From Paludibacteraceae bacterium (GTDB lineage Bacteria; Bacteroidota; Bacteroidia; Bacteroidales; Paludibacteraceae): a stretch of DNA of 32,028 bases. How positions within the stretch are numbered: the stretch's first letter is position 1; each line of letters begins with the position of its first letter. Shown here piece by piece: positions 11,571-20,436 of this stretch. Location: positions 1 through 32,028 of the forward strand of contig JAFPZY010000044.1 of the NCBI GenBank assembly GCA_017417025.1, read 5' to 3'. The notes under the pieces are model-generated. The model had not been told where the DNA came from. It was given only the letters and a program-made list of their open reading frames with translations, and did no database searches. A program made the translations under genes and the position numbers.

Positions 11571-12545
11571 ATGACTGACACACAACAAGAAATGAACCTC
11601 TGGGACGTATGCAAGTCCATTATCAACGGCTGCGCAAACGGCATTAAATTGTTATGGAGCCTGCTGGCCGCCATGTTGCGCCTCACATACAGAAAGTGGT
11701 GGCTGGTACTTGTCTTCATCATCGCCGGTGCCAGTGCTGCAATGTATTACACCCGCAAAAGCAACCTGCGTTATAAAGTGAGCGCTATTGTCTGTCTCAA
11801 CGGTCCCACCATTAATGAGGTGCAACAACGTTTTGAAGCTCTTAACCAAAACTTCTCGGCTGACGTAATCAGCAGCCAGAACAAAGGCGCAATGCTCGGC
11901 ATATCGCCCGAAAAAGCGGCTGCTTTAAGCCGCTTCCGCACATTCCGCATCATCGACTGCATGCACAACGGCACGGCTGACTATATCGACTGGAAAGGAC
12001 GGAATTCCGGAACGGACACGCTGAATGTAAGAATGGAGGACAGGCTCGCACTGCAGTTCCAGACAAAGGATCCTGAAAACTTGCCTGAAGTGGCGGAAGC
12101 CATCATTACTTATATGAACAACAGCCAACTGCTGCAGGCATCTTTCAGCACTTACAAAGAACACGCTGCGCGCCAGCAACTCTTTGACAAACAGCAGATT
12201 GAGAAACTCGACAGCCTTACCACATTCTTCTATCGAAACGCCGATGCACAGCAGATACAGACCCCGTCCGTCAATATGGCTATGGGCAAAAAGCAGATTG
12301 TGCTCTTCCTCAAAGACATCGAGAGATTCTTCCGCGACAAGCAGGTTCGCGACCACCGCTACATCCTCTGCACCGCACCCGTATCGCTGCAAGGAGAGTT
12401 CATAGCCGATGCCGCGCCTGTCAACAGCAGACTCAAATTCATCCTCCTCCTGTCTTTAATAGGCTGGTTGGCAGGCTGTTTGGCGGCTTACCTCCTTGAG
12501 CAACGGACGGCTATTGTCGCTTTCTTGCGCTCAAAACCTTCCTGA
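11571..12545 (+). CDS. Wzz-like (chain-length-determinant type) inner-membrane protein
   Basis: 324 residues with two membrane segments, residues about 44-58 (WWLVLVFIIAGASAAMYY) and about 290-310 (FILLLSLIGWLAGCLAAYLL). They flank a large periplasmic domain, the topology of Wzz/polysaccharide co-polymerases. The periplasmic part contains RYKVSAIVCLNGPTINEVQQRF near its start, FQTKDPENLPEVAEAI, and helical stretches (YKEHAARQQLFDKQQIEKLDSL). There is no C-terminal tyrosine-kinase domain. In the family such proteins set O-antigen or capsule chain length; here the role is inferred only from topology and weak resemblance. No glycosyltransferase neighbours it. It lies 20 nt after ftsZ on the same strand, so it is probably co-transcribed with division genes. 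Its last 35 bp overlap the convergent DedA gene. Confidence 0.65.
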   Translation: MTDTQQEMNLWDVCKSIINGCANGIKLLWSLLAAMLRLTYRKWWLVLVFIIAGASAAMYYTRKSNLRYKVSAIVCLNGPTINEVQQRFEALNQNFSADVISSQNKGAMLGISPEKAAALSRFRTFRIIDCMHNGTADYIDWKGRNSGTDTLNVRMEDRLALQFQTKDPENLPEVAEAIITYMNNSQLLQASFSTYKEHAARQQLFDKQQIEKLDSLTTFFYRNADAQQIQTPSVNMAMGKKQIVLFLKDIERFFRDKQVRDHRYILCTAPVSLQGEFIADAAPVNSRLKFILLLSLIGWLAGCLAAYLLEQRTAIVAFLRSKPS

Positions 12546-13164
12546 CTGCGAAATAAATAATCACTGCTCCAAGCAGCAGAAGTATAGCCACGCTCAGTTC
12601 GTGGCTGTATTTTTCTATCAGGTCCATCTGCCCGTGAGCCACATATCCGAGCAACGCCAGTATGCAGTTCCAGACAAAAGCGCCGAGAAACGTGTACCAC
12701 AAAAACGCGCCGAAATGCATGCGGCTCAAGCCGGCGGGAATGCTTATCAGCTGCCTTATCCCGGGTATGAAACGCCCCACAAACGTGGACACATTCCCCT
12801 TGCTCCTGAAATACTCCTCTGCCTTCTGCAGTTTATCCCCGCTCAGCAGGCACAGGTGCCCAAGACGCGAATCGGCAAAGCGATAGATAATCAGCCGCCC
12901 TAACCAGACCGACAACACGTAGTTAACCACCGCGCCTATCATGGCCCCTATCGTCCCCGAAAGCACTATCAGCAGCACGTCTGCCACATAGTTCCCCGTC
13001 ACATACAGGGCACTATCCGGATTGCCGGCCACATAAACTGCCGGCGGAATAACCACCTCGCTCGGGAATGGGATAAACGACGACTCTACTGCCATCAATG
13101 CCGCCACCGATGCATGACTTATATGCGCGGAGTACCACGCTACCACCTGGTCTATTATGCTCAT
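12511..13164 (-). CDS. DedA/SNARE-associated family membrane protein
   Basis: 217 residues with several hydrophobic segments. The family signatures are ESSFIPFPSEVVIPPAVYVAG near the N-terminus (re-entrant loop with the acidic residue) and FVGRFIPGIRQLISIPAGLSRM in the middle (the R-x3-G-x-R type motif), plus LGYVAHG and a basic C-terminal tail KVLSARKRQ. DedA proteins are inner-membrane lipid scramblase/transport proteins implicated in undecaprenyl-phosphate or phospholipid recycling, which would fit cell-envelope neighbours. It lies 60 bp downstream of the antiporter gene on the same strand. The stop codon region overlaps the convergent Wzz-like gene by 35 bp. Confidence 0.92.
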   Translation of the reverse strand: MSIIDQVVAWYSAHISHASVAALMAVESSFIPFPSEVVIPPAVYVAGNPDSALYVTGNYVADVLLIVLSGTIGAMIGAVVNYVLSVWLGRLIIYRFADSRLGHLCLLSGDKLQKAEEYFRSKGNVSTFVGRFIPGIRQLISIPAGLSRMHFGAFLWYTFLGAFVWNCILALLGYVAHGQMDLIEKYSHELSVAILLLLGAVIIYFAVRKVLSARKRQ

Positions 13165-13224
13165 TCTGCAGACTTTTATTTCGCAGAGTCACAGCCTCTT
13201 ACAGCCGTGCCCCTGCCATCAGTA

Positions 13225-14571
13225 TCAAAGGAATATCAGTTGCACAAGTATATACACCGGCAGCAGAATGATGAGCGAGAAACGTATCATGTACCCGAAG
13301 AACGACGGCATCTTTATGCCGCTCTCCTCGGCTATCGCCTTCACCATGAAGTTCGGGCCGTTGCCTATGTATGTCAGCGAGCCGAACATTACTGCCGCTA
13401 TCGAAATTGCTTTCAGCAGCACCTCCGATATGCCTGCCACAAACGGAGTCCCCTCAAATGTGCCTGACACTATGCCTGCCTGTGCTGCCGCCAACGATTC
13501 CGGCAGCCCCGAAGCAACGCCGTGGAAAGCCACTGCGGTCGGGGTGTTGTCCAAGAAGGCCGAAAGCGCGCCTGTCGAATAATAGAACTGCCATGTGTGC
13601 GCAAAGCCCAGGTCGCCGGCATGAGCCTTGAGGAAGGCAAGCGCCGGAGTCATTGTGGTGAAAATGCCCAGGAACAGCACAGCCACTTCCACTATCGGGG
13701 TCCACGTGAACTTGTTGTCGCCGTAGCGCACCTCTTTCTTCGTCGTGTAGAGTGACATCCACGTCAGCGACAGCAGCACTATCTCGCGCAAGTACTTGAG
13801 CCACAGCGGAGCGTCTGCCTTCCCCATATCCGGAATGGTCCCTTCGTTCACAAAGGCCACGGCGAGCACCACGCCCAAAAGATAAAGGAAGTTAAGGTGT
13901 CCTTTTATCACAAGCGGAGTCGCCTCGCGCACATCGGCGGACAGCGCAGTCCAATGCTCTTTTCTGTAATAGTAAGTGTCTATGCAGAAGTAAATTGCAA
14001 GCAGAATCAGCCCTGTGAAAGCCCACTCCGGCAGTAAGTGCAGGAACCAGGTGAAGCTCGCCCCGCGCAGGAAGAGCATGAACAATGGTGGGTCGCCCAG
14101 AGGAGTGAGCAGACCGCCACAGTTGGCCACCAGCGCTATGAAGAACAGCACCGTATGCACCTTGAAATCACGCTGTTTGTTGGTCTCCAGCACCGGACGT
14201 ATCAGCAGCATCGCTGCCCCTGTTGTCCCCATGAACGATGCCAATACCCAGCCCAAACCGAGAAAACCCGTGTTGATAAGGGGAGTCGCTTTCAGGTCGC
14301 CCGAAAAATGAATGCCCCCCGTTATGACGAACAGAGCGAGAAGCAGAATTATAAACGGCACATAGTCAAAGAACAACTGGTGCTCAAGGTCGTGAATCAT
14401 GCCGCCTTTTATAAGGCATACCGCCACCGGAATACCTAAAAACAGCGACACAATCAGTTTGTTCACATTCTTTTCCCACCAGTGCTCAACCACTAACGGG
14501 CCGATGGCAATCATCAGTAGCATCAGGCCGAAAGGAATCATCGACCATGCTGAATGTACGAATTGTTCCAT
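13225..14571 (-). CDS. Sodium:proton antiporter-type carrier (ion transporter superfamily, CitMHS/NhaD-like)
   Basis: 448 residues with about eleven to thirteen hydrophobic segments. Features of the ion-transporter superfamily include the paired re-entrant-type loops FMGTTGAAMLLIRPVLETN / CGGLLTPLGDPPLFMLFLRG in the first half and DNTPTAVAFHG / GSLTYIGNGPNFMVKAIAEESG in the second. The latter repeats are typical of Bacteroidetes proteins annotated as sodium:proton antiporters (CitMHS_2). Substrate cannot be settled: Na+/H+ exchange is the usual annotation, but a carboxylate carrier is possible. It starts 31 nt after the lepA stop and precedes the DedA gene, so the three look like one operon driven from the lepA promoter. 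Confidence 0.85.
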   Translation of the reverse strand: MEQFVHSAWSMIPFGLMLLMIAIGPLVVEHWWEKNVNKLIVSLFLGIPVAVCLIKGGMIHDLEHQLFFDYVPFIILLLALFVITGGIHFSGDLKATPLINTGFLGLGWVLASFMGTTGAAMLLIRPVLETNKQRDFKVHTVLFFIALVANCGGLLTPLGDPPLFMLFLRGASFTWFLHLLPEWAFTGLILLAIYFCIDTYYYRKEHWTALSADVREATPLVIKGHLNFLYLLGVVLAVAFVNEGTIPDMGKADAPLWLKYLREIVLLSLTWMSLYTTKKEVRYGDNKFTWTPIVEVAVLFLGIFTTMTPALAFLKAHAGDLGFAHTWQFYYSTGALSAFLDNTPTAVAFHGVASGLPESLAAAQAGIVSGTFEGTPFVAGISEVLLKAISIAAVMFGSLTYIGNGPNFMVKAIAEESGIKMPSFFGYMIRFSLIILLPVYILVQLIFL

Positions 14572-14601
14572 AATATCTTTGTTTTGTATATCTTTGCCTC
14601 T

Positions 14602-16377
14602 CTAATCCAGTTTCAGCACTGCAAGAAACGCCTTCTGCGGAACCTCAACATTGCCTATCTGCTTCATGCGTTTTTTGCCGCGCTTCTGTTTTTCAAGCAG
14701 TTTGCGCTTGCGGCTCACGTCGCCGCCGTAACATTTGGCGAGCACGTCCTTGCGGACTTGTTTCACTGTCTCGCGGGCTATTATCTTCGCTCCTATCGCC
14801 GCCTGTATCGCTATGTCGAACTGCTGCCGGGGGAGGAGTTCTTTCAGTTTCTCGCACATCCGCCTGCCGAAATCTACGGCATTGTCCCTGTGTGTCAGCG
14901 TCGATAGAGCATCCACCTGCTCACCGTTAAGCAGTATGTCCAGTTTCACAAGGTTCGACGGCCGGAAACCGTTGGTGTGCCAGTCAAACGAGGCGTATCC
15001 CTTCGATATTGACTTCAGGCGGTCGTAGAAGTCTATCACTATCTCGCCTAACGGCATGTCAAACAGCAGTTCCATCCTGTTGCCGCTTATGTATTCCTGC
15101 TTCACCAGTTCCCCGCGCTTGTCTAAGCACAGGCTCATTATCGGACCTATAAAATTGCTGGTCGTTATTATGCTCGCGCGGATATAGGGCTCCTCTATGT
15201 GGTCTATCTCTGTCAGGTCGGGCATGCCGGCGGGGTTGTGCACTTCTTTCATGCCCCCGTCTTTGGTGTAAGCCTTGTAGCTTACGTTGGGCACTGTCGT
15301 TATCACGTCCATGTCAAACTCCCTGTCAAGACGCTCCTGCACTATCTCCATGTGAAGCAGGCCGAGGAAGCCGCAGCGGAAACCGAAACCTAATGCCACC
15401 GACGACTCCGGCTGGAAGGTTAGCGAAGCGTCGTTCAGCTGCAGTTTCTCCAGACTGGCGCGCAGGTCCTCATAGTCCTCCGCCTCTATCGGATATACGC
15501 CGGCAAACACCATCGGCTTAGCCTCCTGAAACCCCTCTATCGCCTTCTCGCAAGGCCGGCTCACATGTGTTATCGTGTCGCCCACCTTCACTTCTGTCGA
15601 GGTCTTTATGCCTGATATTATGTAGCCTACGTTGCCCGCGCCTATGCTCTTTGTCGGACTGAGTTCCATCTTCAGCACGCCTATCTCGTCTGCGTCATAC
15701 TCCTTGCCCGTGTTGAAGAAACGCACCCTGTCACCCGCGTGCATGGTCCCGTTCATTACGCGGAAGTAGGCTATTATTCCCCTGAACGGATTGAACACCG
15801 AGTCGAACACCAGGCACTGCAACGGGGCTTCGGGGTCGCCTTTGGGGGCGGGAATACGCTCCACTATCGCGTCCAATACGGCCTCCACGCCGTCGCCCGT
15901 CTTCGCCGAGCAGCGCAATATCTCCTCGCGCTTGCAGCCAAGCAGGTCTATTATCTCGTCCTCCACCATGTCCGGCATCGCACTCTCCATGTCGCACTTG
16001 TTCATCACCGGAATTATCTCAAGGTCGTGCTCTAACGCCATGTACAGGTTGCTTATCGTCTGTGCCTGAACACCTTGCGATGCGTCCACCACTAACACTG
16101 CCCCCTCGCATGCGGCTATCGAGCGGCTCACCTCATAACTGAAGTCCACGTGCCCCGGAGTGTCTATCAGGTTTAGCGTATAGCCCTTGTAGTTCATCTG
16201 GATGGCATGGCTTTTTATCGTTATGCCGCGCTCTTTTTCAAGGTCCATGTCGTCAAGCACCTGGTTCTCCATCTGACGCACGTCCACGGTGCCGGTCATC
16301 TCCAGCATCCGGTCTGCCAATGTGCTCTTCCCGTGGTCGATATGGGCTATTATGCAAAAATTGCGTATGTTCTTCAT
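14602..16377 (-). CDS. lepA: Translation elongation factor 4 (LepA)
   Basis: 591 residues, standard for LepA. It is a ribosome-associated GTPase that acts in initiation/back-translocation under stress. G motifs: [14 protein letters not shown] (G1), ERGITIKSH (G2), [12 protein letters not shown] (G3), NKCDM (G4). Domain II contains GYIISGIKT. Domain V includes [24 protein letters not shown]. The LepA-specific C-terminal domain ends with [24 protein letters not shown]-type basic residues (read in order, the [13 protein letters not shown] tail). A GGAG Shine-Dalgarno-like element lies just upstream of the ATG, which is otherwise uncommon here. A hairpin-forming repeat lies in the leader and a clear promoter at 16452-16483. 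Confidence 0.98.
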   Translation of the reverse strand: MKNIRNFCIIAHIDHGKSTLADRMLEMTGTVDVRQMENQVLDDMDLEKERGITIKSHAIQMNYKGYTLNLIDTPGHVDFSYEVSRSIAACEGAVLVVDASQGVQAQTISNLYMALEHDLEIIPVMNKCDMESAMPDMVEDEIIDLLGCKREEILRCSAKTGDGVEAVLDAIVERIPAPKGDPEAPLQCLVFDSVFNPFRGIIAYFRVMNGTMHAGDRVRFFNTGKEYDADEIGVLKMELSPTKSIGAGNVGYIISGIKTSTEVKVGDTITHVSRPCEKAIEGFQEAKPMVFAGVYPIEAEDYEDLRASLEKLQLNDASLTFQPESSVALGFGFRCGFLGLLHMEIVQERLDREFDMDVITTVPNVSYKAYTKDGGMKEVHNPAGMPDLTEIDHIEEPYIRASIITTSNFIGPIMSLCLDKRGELVKQEYISGNRMELLFDMPLGEIVIDFYDRLKSISKGYASFDWHTNGFRPSNLVKLDILLNGEQVDALSTLTHRDNAVDFGRRMCEKLKELLPRQQFDIAIQAAIGAKIIARETVKQVRKDVLAKCYGGDVSRKRKLLEKQKRGKKRMKQIGNVEVPQKAFLAVLKLD

Positions 16378-16390
16378 CTCTCCGTTTTTA

Positions 16391-16425
16391 CGCAGGGCCT
16401 GCCGGATATCTGTGCAGGGCCTGCG
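16391..16425 (-). other. Hairpin-forming inverted repeat in the lepA leader
   Basis: CGCAGGGCCTGC at 16391-16402 and GCAGGGCCTGCG at 16414-16425 can pair over 12 bp with one central mismatch, around an 11-nt loop. They also read as an 11-bp direct repeat (GCAGGGCCTGC). The stem ends about 14 nt before the lepA ATG, next to the GGAG element. No T-run follows on the minus strand, so it is not a standard terminator. A role in translation control is possible but inferred. Confidence 0.6.
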
Positions 16426-16451
16426 TTTGTTTTAACTTTTGAAAAGGCGTG

Positions 16452-16483
16452 CAAATTTACTGCAAAAATAGCAAATATGCAAA
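16452..16483 (-). promoter_or_regulatory. Bacteroidetes-type promoter for lepA operon
   Basis: On the minus strand TTTG (plus 16480-16483) is followed after 20 nt by TAAATTTG (plus 16452-16459). A second -7-like TATTTTTG lies a few bases upstream without an equally placed -33. The implied leader of about 70 nt contains the 16391-16425 hairpin. Confidence 0.7.
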
Positions 16484-16769
16484 TCTTTTTTCATTTTCCT
16501 CTTTATTTTTCTTTTTTCTTTTCCGCCCTCTCGTTTTCTCCTTTCCTTGTTTTCGGCTGCAAAGATAATATCTTTCCGCTCTCCCGTTGCCGCTTTCGTG
16601 TCCGTTTTGGAGCTTTCCTTTCCCTTTTGGCGCTATTTGTCACTTTCCTCCCTTCTCAGCATCTCCCCCCTCCGCGAAATATCAATTGTCAATCGTCAAT
16701 CGTCAATTATCAACTGCTGTTTCTACCCTCACAGTACCGTATCAGTACCCTCACACGCCGTGCCGTAAA
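16484..16769. other. Non-coding interval between the lepA promoter and the lipoprotein gene
   Basis: No convincing gene. On the plus strand it is C/T-rich. It contains a short 7-bp tandem repeat (16685-16712) and a repeated TACCCTCAC. I see no clear intrinsic terminator for the minus-strand lipoprotein gene that ends at 16770. A lone TATCTTTG on the minus strand (plus 16559-16566) lacks a -33 partner. Confidence 0.5.
16685..16712. repeat. Short 7-bp tandem repeat (ATYRTCA x4)
   Basis: Four consecutive 7-mers read ATTGTCA, ATCGTCA, ATCGTCA and ATTATCA in the intergenic stretch downstream of the lipoprotein gene. Repeats of the TCAATTG/TCAATCG kind are common in Bacteroidetes intergenic DNA (from memory). 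No function is evident. Confidence 0.75.
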
Positions 16770-17894
16770 TCATGGTTCAAGCCGCGAAGTGTATGTAAAA
16801 GGTGTGTCTTGCAGAAGTTCCGGATACAGCACCTTCACAAGGTCGGCGAGTATCTCGTCGGGGTGAACCACTCCGCGCTCCCAGAAGTCATTTGCCCCCT
16901 CCGGCGTTGAGCGGAGCAGAAAATTGTAAACTTCCCCTGTCTGCCACGCACGGAACCATGTGTGTTTCTCGTCCACCTGCCTCAGCTCCTCAAGCGAGCG
17001 CACAGACGCGCCCACCCACACATCTGCGTCATCCGCAAAATCCTGCACAGCTTGCTCTATCGTCAGCGGGATACTCCCGTCACGCATGTCATCGGCGTAC
17101 TTGTATCTTGCTCCCGCATCGCGGAACAGGCGCCCCATGTATGTGGCTCCTGCAGGCACATACCATGTCCCCCTGAAGTCCTGCCCTGACACTATCGACC
17201 GCCGTTTCTGCGTGTCAAAACGCACTGTCGCTGCAACTGAGCACAGCGAGTCATAGCGCGCTGAAACTGCCGCAAACACACTGTCCGCCGCCTCTCTGCG
17301 GTCAAAAAACGCAGCCACGAACCTTACCCACTCTGCACGGGCGAGAGGGGTCTGCTCCATCCACTCGTTGTTGAACACCACCGGCACTCCCGTCTTCAGC
17401 AGCTGCTGCGTGGCAACATCGCCCTGCGCGTAGGTGGAAACCATCATTATGTCCGGGTGCGCCAGCAGTATCCGCTCCACTGACGGCGACATGCCGTCAC
17501 CCAGGTTCAGCGTCCCCTCTCTGGCTCCCGTCGTCCCGTCAAGCGGCGAGTAAACGAACTCCGGATTGCACACGCCGGCAAGCGCTTCCAAAGCGCCTAC
17601 CGCATTCAGAAATCCCACATGCGTGCACGACGACACCGCCACGCGCGACACCGGCACGCGTATGTCTCCTTCGCGCAACTCTCCTTCGCGGCGCAGACAC
17701 CAGCGACCCATCACCGCACCGTCCTCCCACGGAGAAAACACTGTGGCTATGCAGCAGTCTGCCGAGTCACGCAGCTGGAAACCGCAGGCATAGCGGTTCC
17801 CGGGGGCGGGACTCTTGCCACTTCGCGCGGGCGTGCATGCGGTCATAACAAGGACTAAAACAAATACCGGAATCTGAAAAATCAGCTTTCTCAT
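16770..17894 (-). CDS. ABC-transporter substrate-binding lipoprotein (BtuF/FepB-like fold)
   Basis: 374 residues from ATG 17894. Earlier ATGs in frame (17921, 17909, 17906) lie in or right beside the promoter -7 box, so 17894 is preferred. The signal sequence (MRKLIFQIPVFVLVLVMTAC) ends in a lipobox-type MTA-C, predicting a lipoprotein. Downstream features match class III periplasmic-binding proteins: RVAVSSCTHVGFLNAVGALEAL, GDGMSPSVERILLAHPDIMMVS, VPVVFNNEWMEQTPLARAEWVRF, GTWYVPAGATYMGRLFRDAGA and DVWVGASVRSLEEL. Such proteins bind cobalamin, haem or Fe-siderophores and feed a FecCD-type permease. No permease or ATPase gene is adjacent on either side, so it is an orphan here and its ligand is unknown. 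It is divergent from pepT. Confidence 0.88.
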   Translation of the reverse strand: MRKLIFQIPVFVLVLVMTACTPARSGKSPAPGNRYACGFQLRDSADCCIATVFSPWEDGAVMGRWCLRREGELREGDIRVPVSRVAVSSCTHVGFLNAVGALEALAGVCNPEFVYSPLDGTTGAREGTLNLGDGMSPSVERILLAHPDIMMVSTYAQGDVATQQLLKTGVPVVFNNEWMEQTPLARAEWVRFVAAFFDRREAADSVFAAVSARYDSLCSVAATVRFDTQKRRSIVSGQDFRGTWYVPAGATYMGRLFRDAGARYKYADDMRDGSIPLTIEQAVQDFADDADVWVGASVRSLEELRQVDEKHTWFRAWQTGEVYNFLLRSTPEGANDFWERGVVHPDEILADLVKVLYPELLQDTPFTYTSRLEP

Positions 17895-17920
17895 AACACA
17901 TCTCATCATAAAAACTCGCA

Positions 17921-17951
17921 CAAAGATACAGCAAAGTCACCGGAAAAACAA
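17921..17951 (-). promoter_or_regulatory. Bacteroidetes-type promoter for the substrate-binding lipoprotein
   Basis: On the minus strand TTG (plus 17949-17951) is followed after 20 nt by TATCTTTG (plus 17921-17928). The start site would fall near 17914, leaving a leader of about 20 nt before ATG 17894. Confidence 0.75.
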
Positions 17952-17979
17952 GTAAAAACACAAAAAAAACTTTTTTTTC

Positions 17980-18010
17980 TTGCAAAAAGAGGAAAAAAGT
18001 ATTATCTTTG
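17980..18010 (+). promoter_or_regulatory. Bacteroidetes-type promoter for pepT
   Basis: TTG at 17980-17982, 20 nt, then TATCTTTG at 18003-18010. The -33 elements of this and the divergent lipoprotein promoter are only about 30 bp apart, separated by an A/T-rich tract, so the two could be co-regulated. It excludes an upstream non-ATG start within the -7 box at 18008. Confidence 0.8.
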
Positions 18011-18034
18011 CACTCTCAAAAAAGCAATACTGCA

Positions 18035-19249
18035 ATGACAAATCTCACAGAACGTTTTCTCACCTACGTGCGCTTCTGCACGACCTCCGACGAAACAACC
18101 CGCGTCACCCCCTCTACCCCTGGTCAGATGGTCTTCGCCAAGTATCTCAAAGACGAGCTTGAGCGCATCGGTCTCACCGAAGTTGAGCTTGACGAGCGCG
18201 GCTATCTCATGGCGACCCTGCCTGCCAACACCGACGGCAAACCGGTTATCGGACTCATCGCACACATGGACACTGCCCCCGATGCTTCGGGCGAAAACGT
18301 CACTCCGCGCATTGTCAAAAACTATGACGGGGAAGACATCGTCCTCAACCGTGAGCAGAACATCGTGCTCGAAACGGCCAAATACCCCGAAATCCGCAAC
18401 TACAAAGGCTGCGACATCATCGTCACCGACGGCACCACGCTGCTTGGAGCCGACGACAAAGCGGGGCTGGCGGAGATTGTCACTGCCTGCGAATATCTGC
18501 TCGCACACCCCGAAATCAAGCACGGCAAAGTCCGCATCGGATTCACTCCCGACGAGGAAATAGGCGAAGGAGCCGACCACTTCGATGTCAAGAAGTTCGC
18601 CGCTGACTTCGCCTACACTATGGACGGAGGAGCCGTTGGCGAACTTGAGTTCGAGAACTTCAATGCCGCCGCTTGCAAAATACACATCCACGGCGTGAAC
18701 GTCCACCCGGGCTACGGCTACTGCAAGATGAAGAACTCGCTCCTCATTGCCGGAAAAGCCGTCAGCATGTTCCCCGCAAACGAGACTCCCGCCTGCACGC
18801 AGGGCTACGAAGGCTTCTTCCACATCACGGGCATGAACGGCACTGTTGAGGAGACAACCGTCAGCCTCATCATACGCGACCACGACCGCGCACGCTTCGA
18901 AGCACGCAAACAGCAGGCGCGTGACATCGTCAATGCCATCAACGCCGAGTTTGGAGAAGGCACCGCCGAAGCTGAAATACGCGACCAGTACTACAACATG
19001 CGCGAAAAAGTGGAGCCCGTAATGCACATCGTCTCGCTCGCCGAAGAAGCCATGAAAGCTGCCGGAGTGAAGCCGAAAGTGCAGCCCATACGCGGCGGCA
19101 CCGACGGCGCACGACTCTCCTTCGAAGGACTCCCCTGCCCCAACATCTTCGCCGGTGGCGAGAACTTCCACAGCCGCTTCGAATATCTGCCCGTGCAGAG
19201 CATGGAGAAAGCGGCGCAGGTCATTCTCCAAATACTGCAACAGGCCTGA
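18035..19249 (+). CDS. pepT: Peptidase T (tripeptide aminopeptidase)
   Basis: 404 residues from ATG 18035, matching the usual length of about 408. It is a cytoplasmic dizinc M20 peptidase removing the N-terminal residue of tripeptides. The metal-binding set lines up with the E. coli enzyme: HMD (His 77, Asp 79), GADDKAG (Asp 140), TPDEEIG (Glu 174/175), MDGG (Asp 197) and a late His in [10 protein letters not shown]. The dimerisation domain contains [29 protein letters not shown] near the end is the PepT substrate loop. It is transcribed from its own promoter with a leader of about 20 nt, and gcvT follows after 80 bp. Confidence 0.97.
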   Translation: MTNLTERFLTYVRFCTTSDETTRVTPSTPGQMVFAKYLKDELERIGLTEVELDERGYLMATLPANTDGKPVIGLIAHMDTAPDASGENVTPRIVKNYDGEDIVLNREQNIVLETAKYPEIRNYKGCDIIVTDGTTLLGADDKAGLAEIVTACEYLLAHPEIKHGKVRIGFTPDEEIGEGADHFDVKKFAADFAYTMDGGAVGELEFENFNAAACKIHIHGVNVHPGYGYCKMKNSLLIAGKAVSMFPANETPACTQGYEGFFHITGMNGTVEETTVSLIIRDHDRARFEARKQQARDIVNAINAEFGEGTAEAEIRDQYYNMREKVEPVMHIVSLAEEAMKAAGVKPKVQPIRGGTDGARLSFEGLPCPNIFAGGENFHSRFEYLPVQSMEKAAQVILQILQQA

Positions 19250-19329
19250 CACCAAGACATCAGGCGCATGCAGACCCCGATTGGCTATAAAATCAATTAA
19301 CTATCATAACATAAAAACACCTTATTATT

Positions 19330-20406
19330 ATGTTGAAAGAAACTCCTTTCACCGCGACCCACATTGCGCTGGGTGCGAAGATGGCAGACTTTGCCGGATT
19401 TAACATGCCTATCCAGTATCCAACCGGCATCAACCGCGAACACATGATCGTCCGCGAGGGCGTTGGTGTCTTCGACGTGAGCCACATGGGCGAGTTCTGG
19501 GTCAAAGGCGAGAAAGCTCTCGACTTCCTGCAGTACATCACCACCAACGATGTCAGCAAACTCGAAGCGGGCAAGGCGCAATACACATGCTTCCCCAATG
19601 GCCGCGGAGGTATCGTGGACGACTTCATCGTCTATATGTACTCAACCACCAAATACCTGCTCGTGGTCAATGCCGGCAATATCGACAAGGACTGGGCATG
19701 GGTCAACAAGCAGAACACCGAGCGCTTCAACGTCCAGCTTGAGAATGCCAGCGACCAGTACGGGCAACTCGCCGTGCAGGGACCGAAAGCCACCGAGATG
19801 CTGCAGAAACTGACTGATGCAGAGCTCAGCGCCATCCCTTATTACTGCTTCCGCGAATGGAGCTTCGCGGGCGTGCAGGGAGTCATTCTCAGCAACACCG
19901 GCTACACCGGAGCAGGCGGATTCGAGCTCTATTTCAAGAAAGAGTACGGCAAGCAAATCTGGGACGCTCTCTTTGAGGTCGGAAAAGACTACGGGCTGGC
20001 TCCTATCGGTCTCGGAGCACGCGACAGCCTCCGTCTCGAAAAGTGGTTCTGCCTCTACGGACATGACATCGACGACGAGCACTCGCCCATCGAAGCAGGA
20101 CTCGGCTGGATCACCAAGTTCGATGCAAAAGACTTCATCGACAAAGAGTTCCTCCTCAAGCAGAAACAGGAAGGCGTACAGCGCAAACTCGTTCACTTCG
20201 TCATGCAGGAGCGCGCTATCCCGCGCAACGGCTACGAAATCTGCGACGCGGAAGGCAATGTCATCGGCAATGTCACCTCCGGCATTATGCTCCCCACCAC
20301 CAAGCAGGGCATAGGCATGGGCTACGTCAAGACCGCTTTCTCTAAAAAGGACACCACCATCTACGTGAAGATCCGCGAGAAACTTTGCGAAGCAAAAATT
20401 GTGTAA
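19330..20406 (+). CDS. gcvT: Glycine cleavage system aminomethyltransferase (T protein)
   Basis: 358 residues, normal for GcvT. It transfers the methylene group from the aminomethyl-lipoyl H protein to tetrahydrofolate and releases ammonia. Motifs: [88 protein letters not shown] and the C-terminal barrel with [11 protein letters not shown]. The other glycine-cleavage genes (gcvP, gcvH) are not adjacent, so it stands apart from its complex partners as is common in Bacteroidetes. The 80-bp gap after pepT has no consensus promoter, so co-transcription with pepT is possible. Its last ten codons are tandemly duplicated just after the stop. Confidence 0.97.
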   Translation: MLKETPFTATHIALGAKMADFAGFNMPIQYPTGINREHMIVREGVGVFDVSHMGEFWVKGEKALDFLQYITTNDVSKLEAGKAQYTCFPNGRGGIVDDFIVYMYSTTKYLLVVNAGNIDKDWAWVNKQNTERFNVQLENASDQYGQLAVQGPKATEMLQKLTDAELSAIPYYCFREWSFAGVQGVILSNTGYTGAGGFELYFKKEYGKQIWDALFEVGKDYGLAPIGLGARDSLRLEKWFCLYGHDIDDEHSPIEAGLGWITKFDAKDFIDKEFLLKQKQEGVQRKLVHFVMQERAIPRNGYEICDAEGNVIGNVTSGIMLPTTKQGIGMGYVKTAFSKKDTTIYVKIREKLCEAKIV

Positions 20407-20436
20407 AATAAACTGTGCAAAGCAAAAACTGTATAA
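20377..20436 (+). repeat. 30-bp tandem duplication of the gcvT 3' end
   Basis: The last ten codons of gcvT (20377-20406, reading E-K-L-C-E-A-K-I-V-stop) are followed without a gap by a second copy (20407-20436, reading N-K-L-C-K-A-K-T-V-stop in the same frame). Twenty-four of 30 bases agree. The second copy lies after the stop codon, so it is not translated as gcvT, but it holds the GTG start of the next gene in another frame. Confidence 0.9.

Noticed and set aside
16559-16566. TATCTTTG box on the minus strand as a second lepA promoter
   Set aside because: No TTG/TTTG element at 19-21 nt upstream.
18002-19255. Long minus-strand open frame opposite pepT
   Set aside because: pepT has all metal-binding residues at the expected positions; the antisense frame has no family resemblance.
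19244-19265. GCCTGA/TCAGGC inverted repeat after pepT as a terminator
   Set aside because: Only 6 bp with a 10-nt loop and no T-run.
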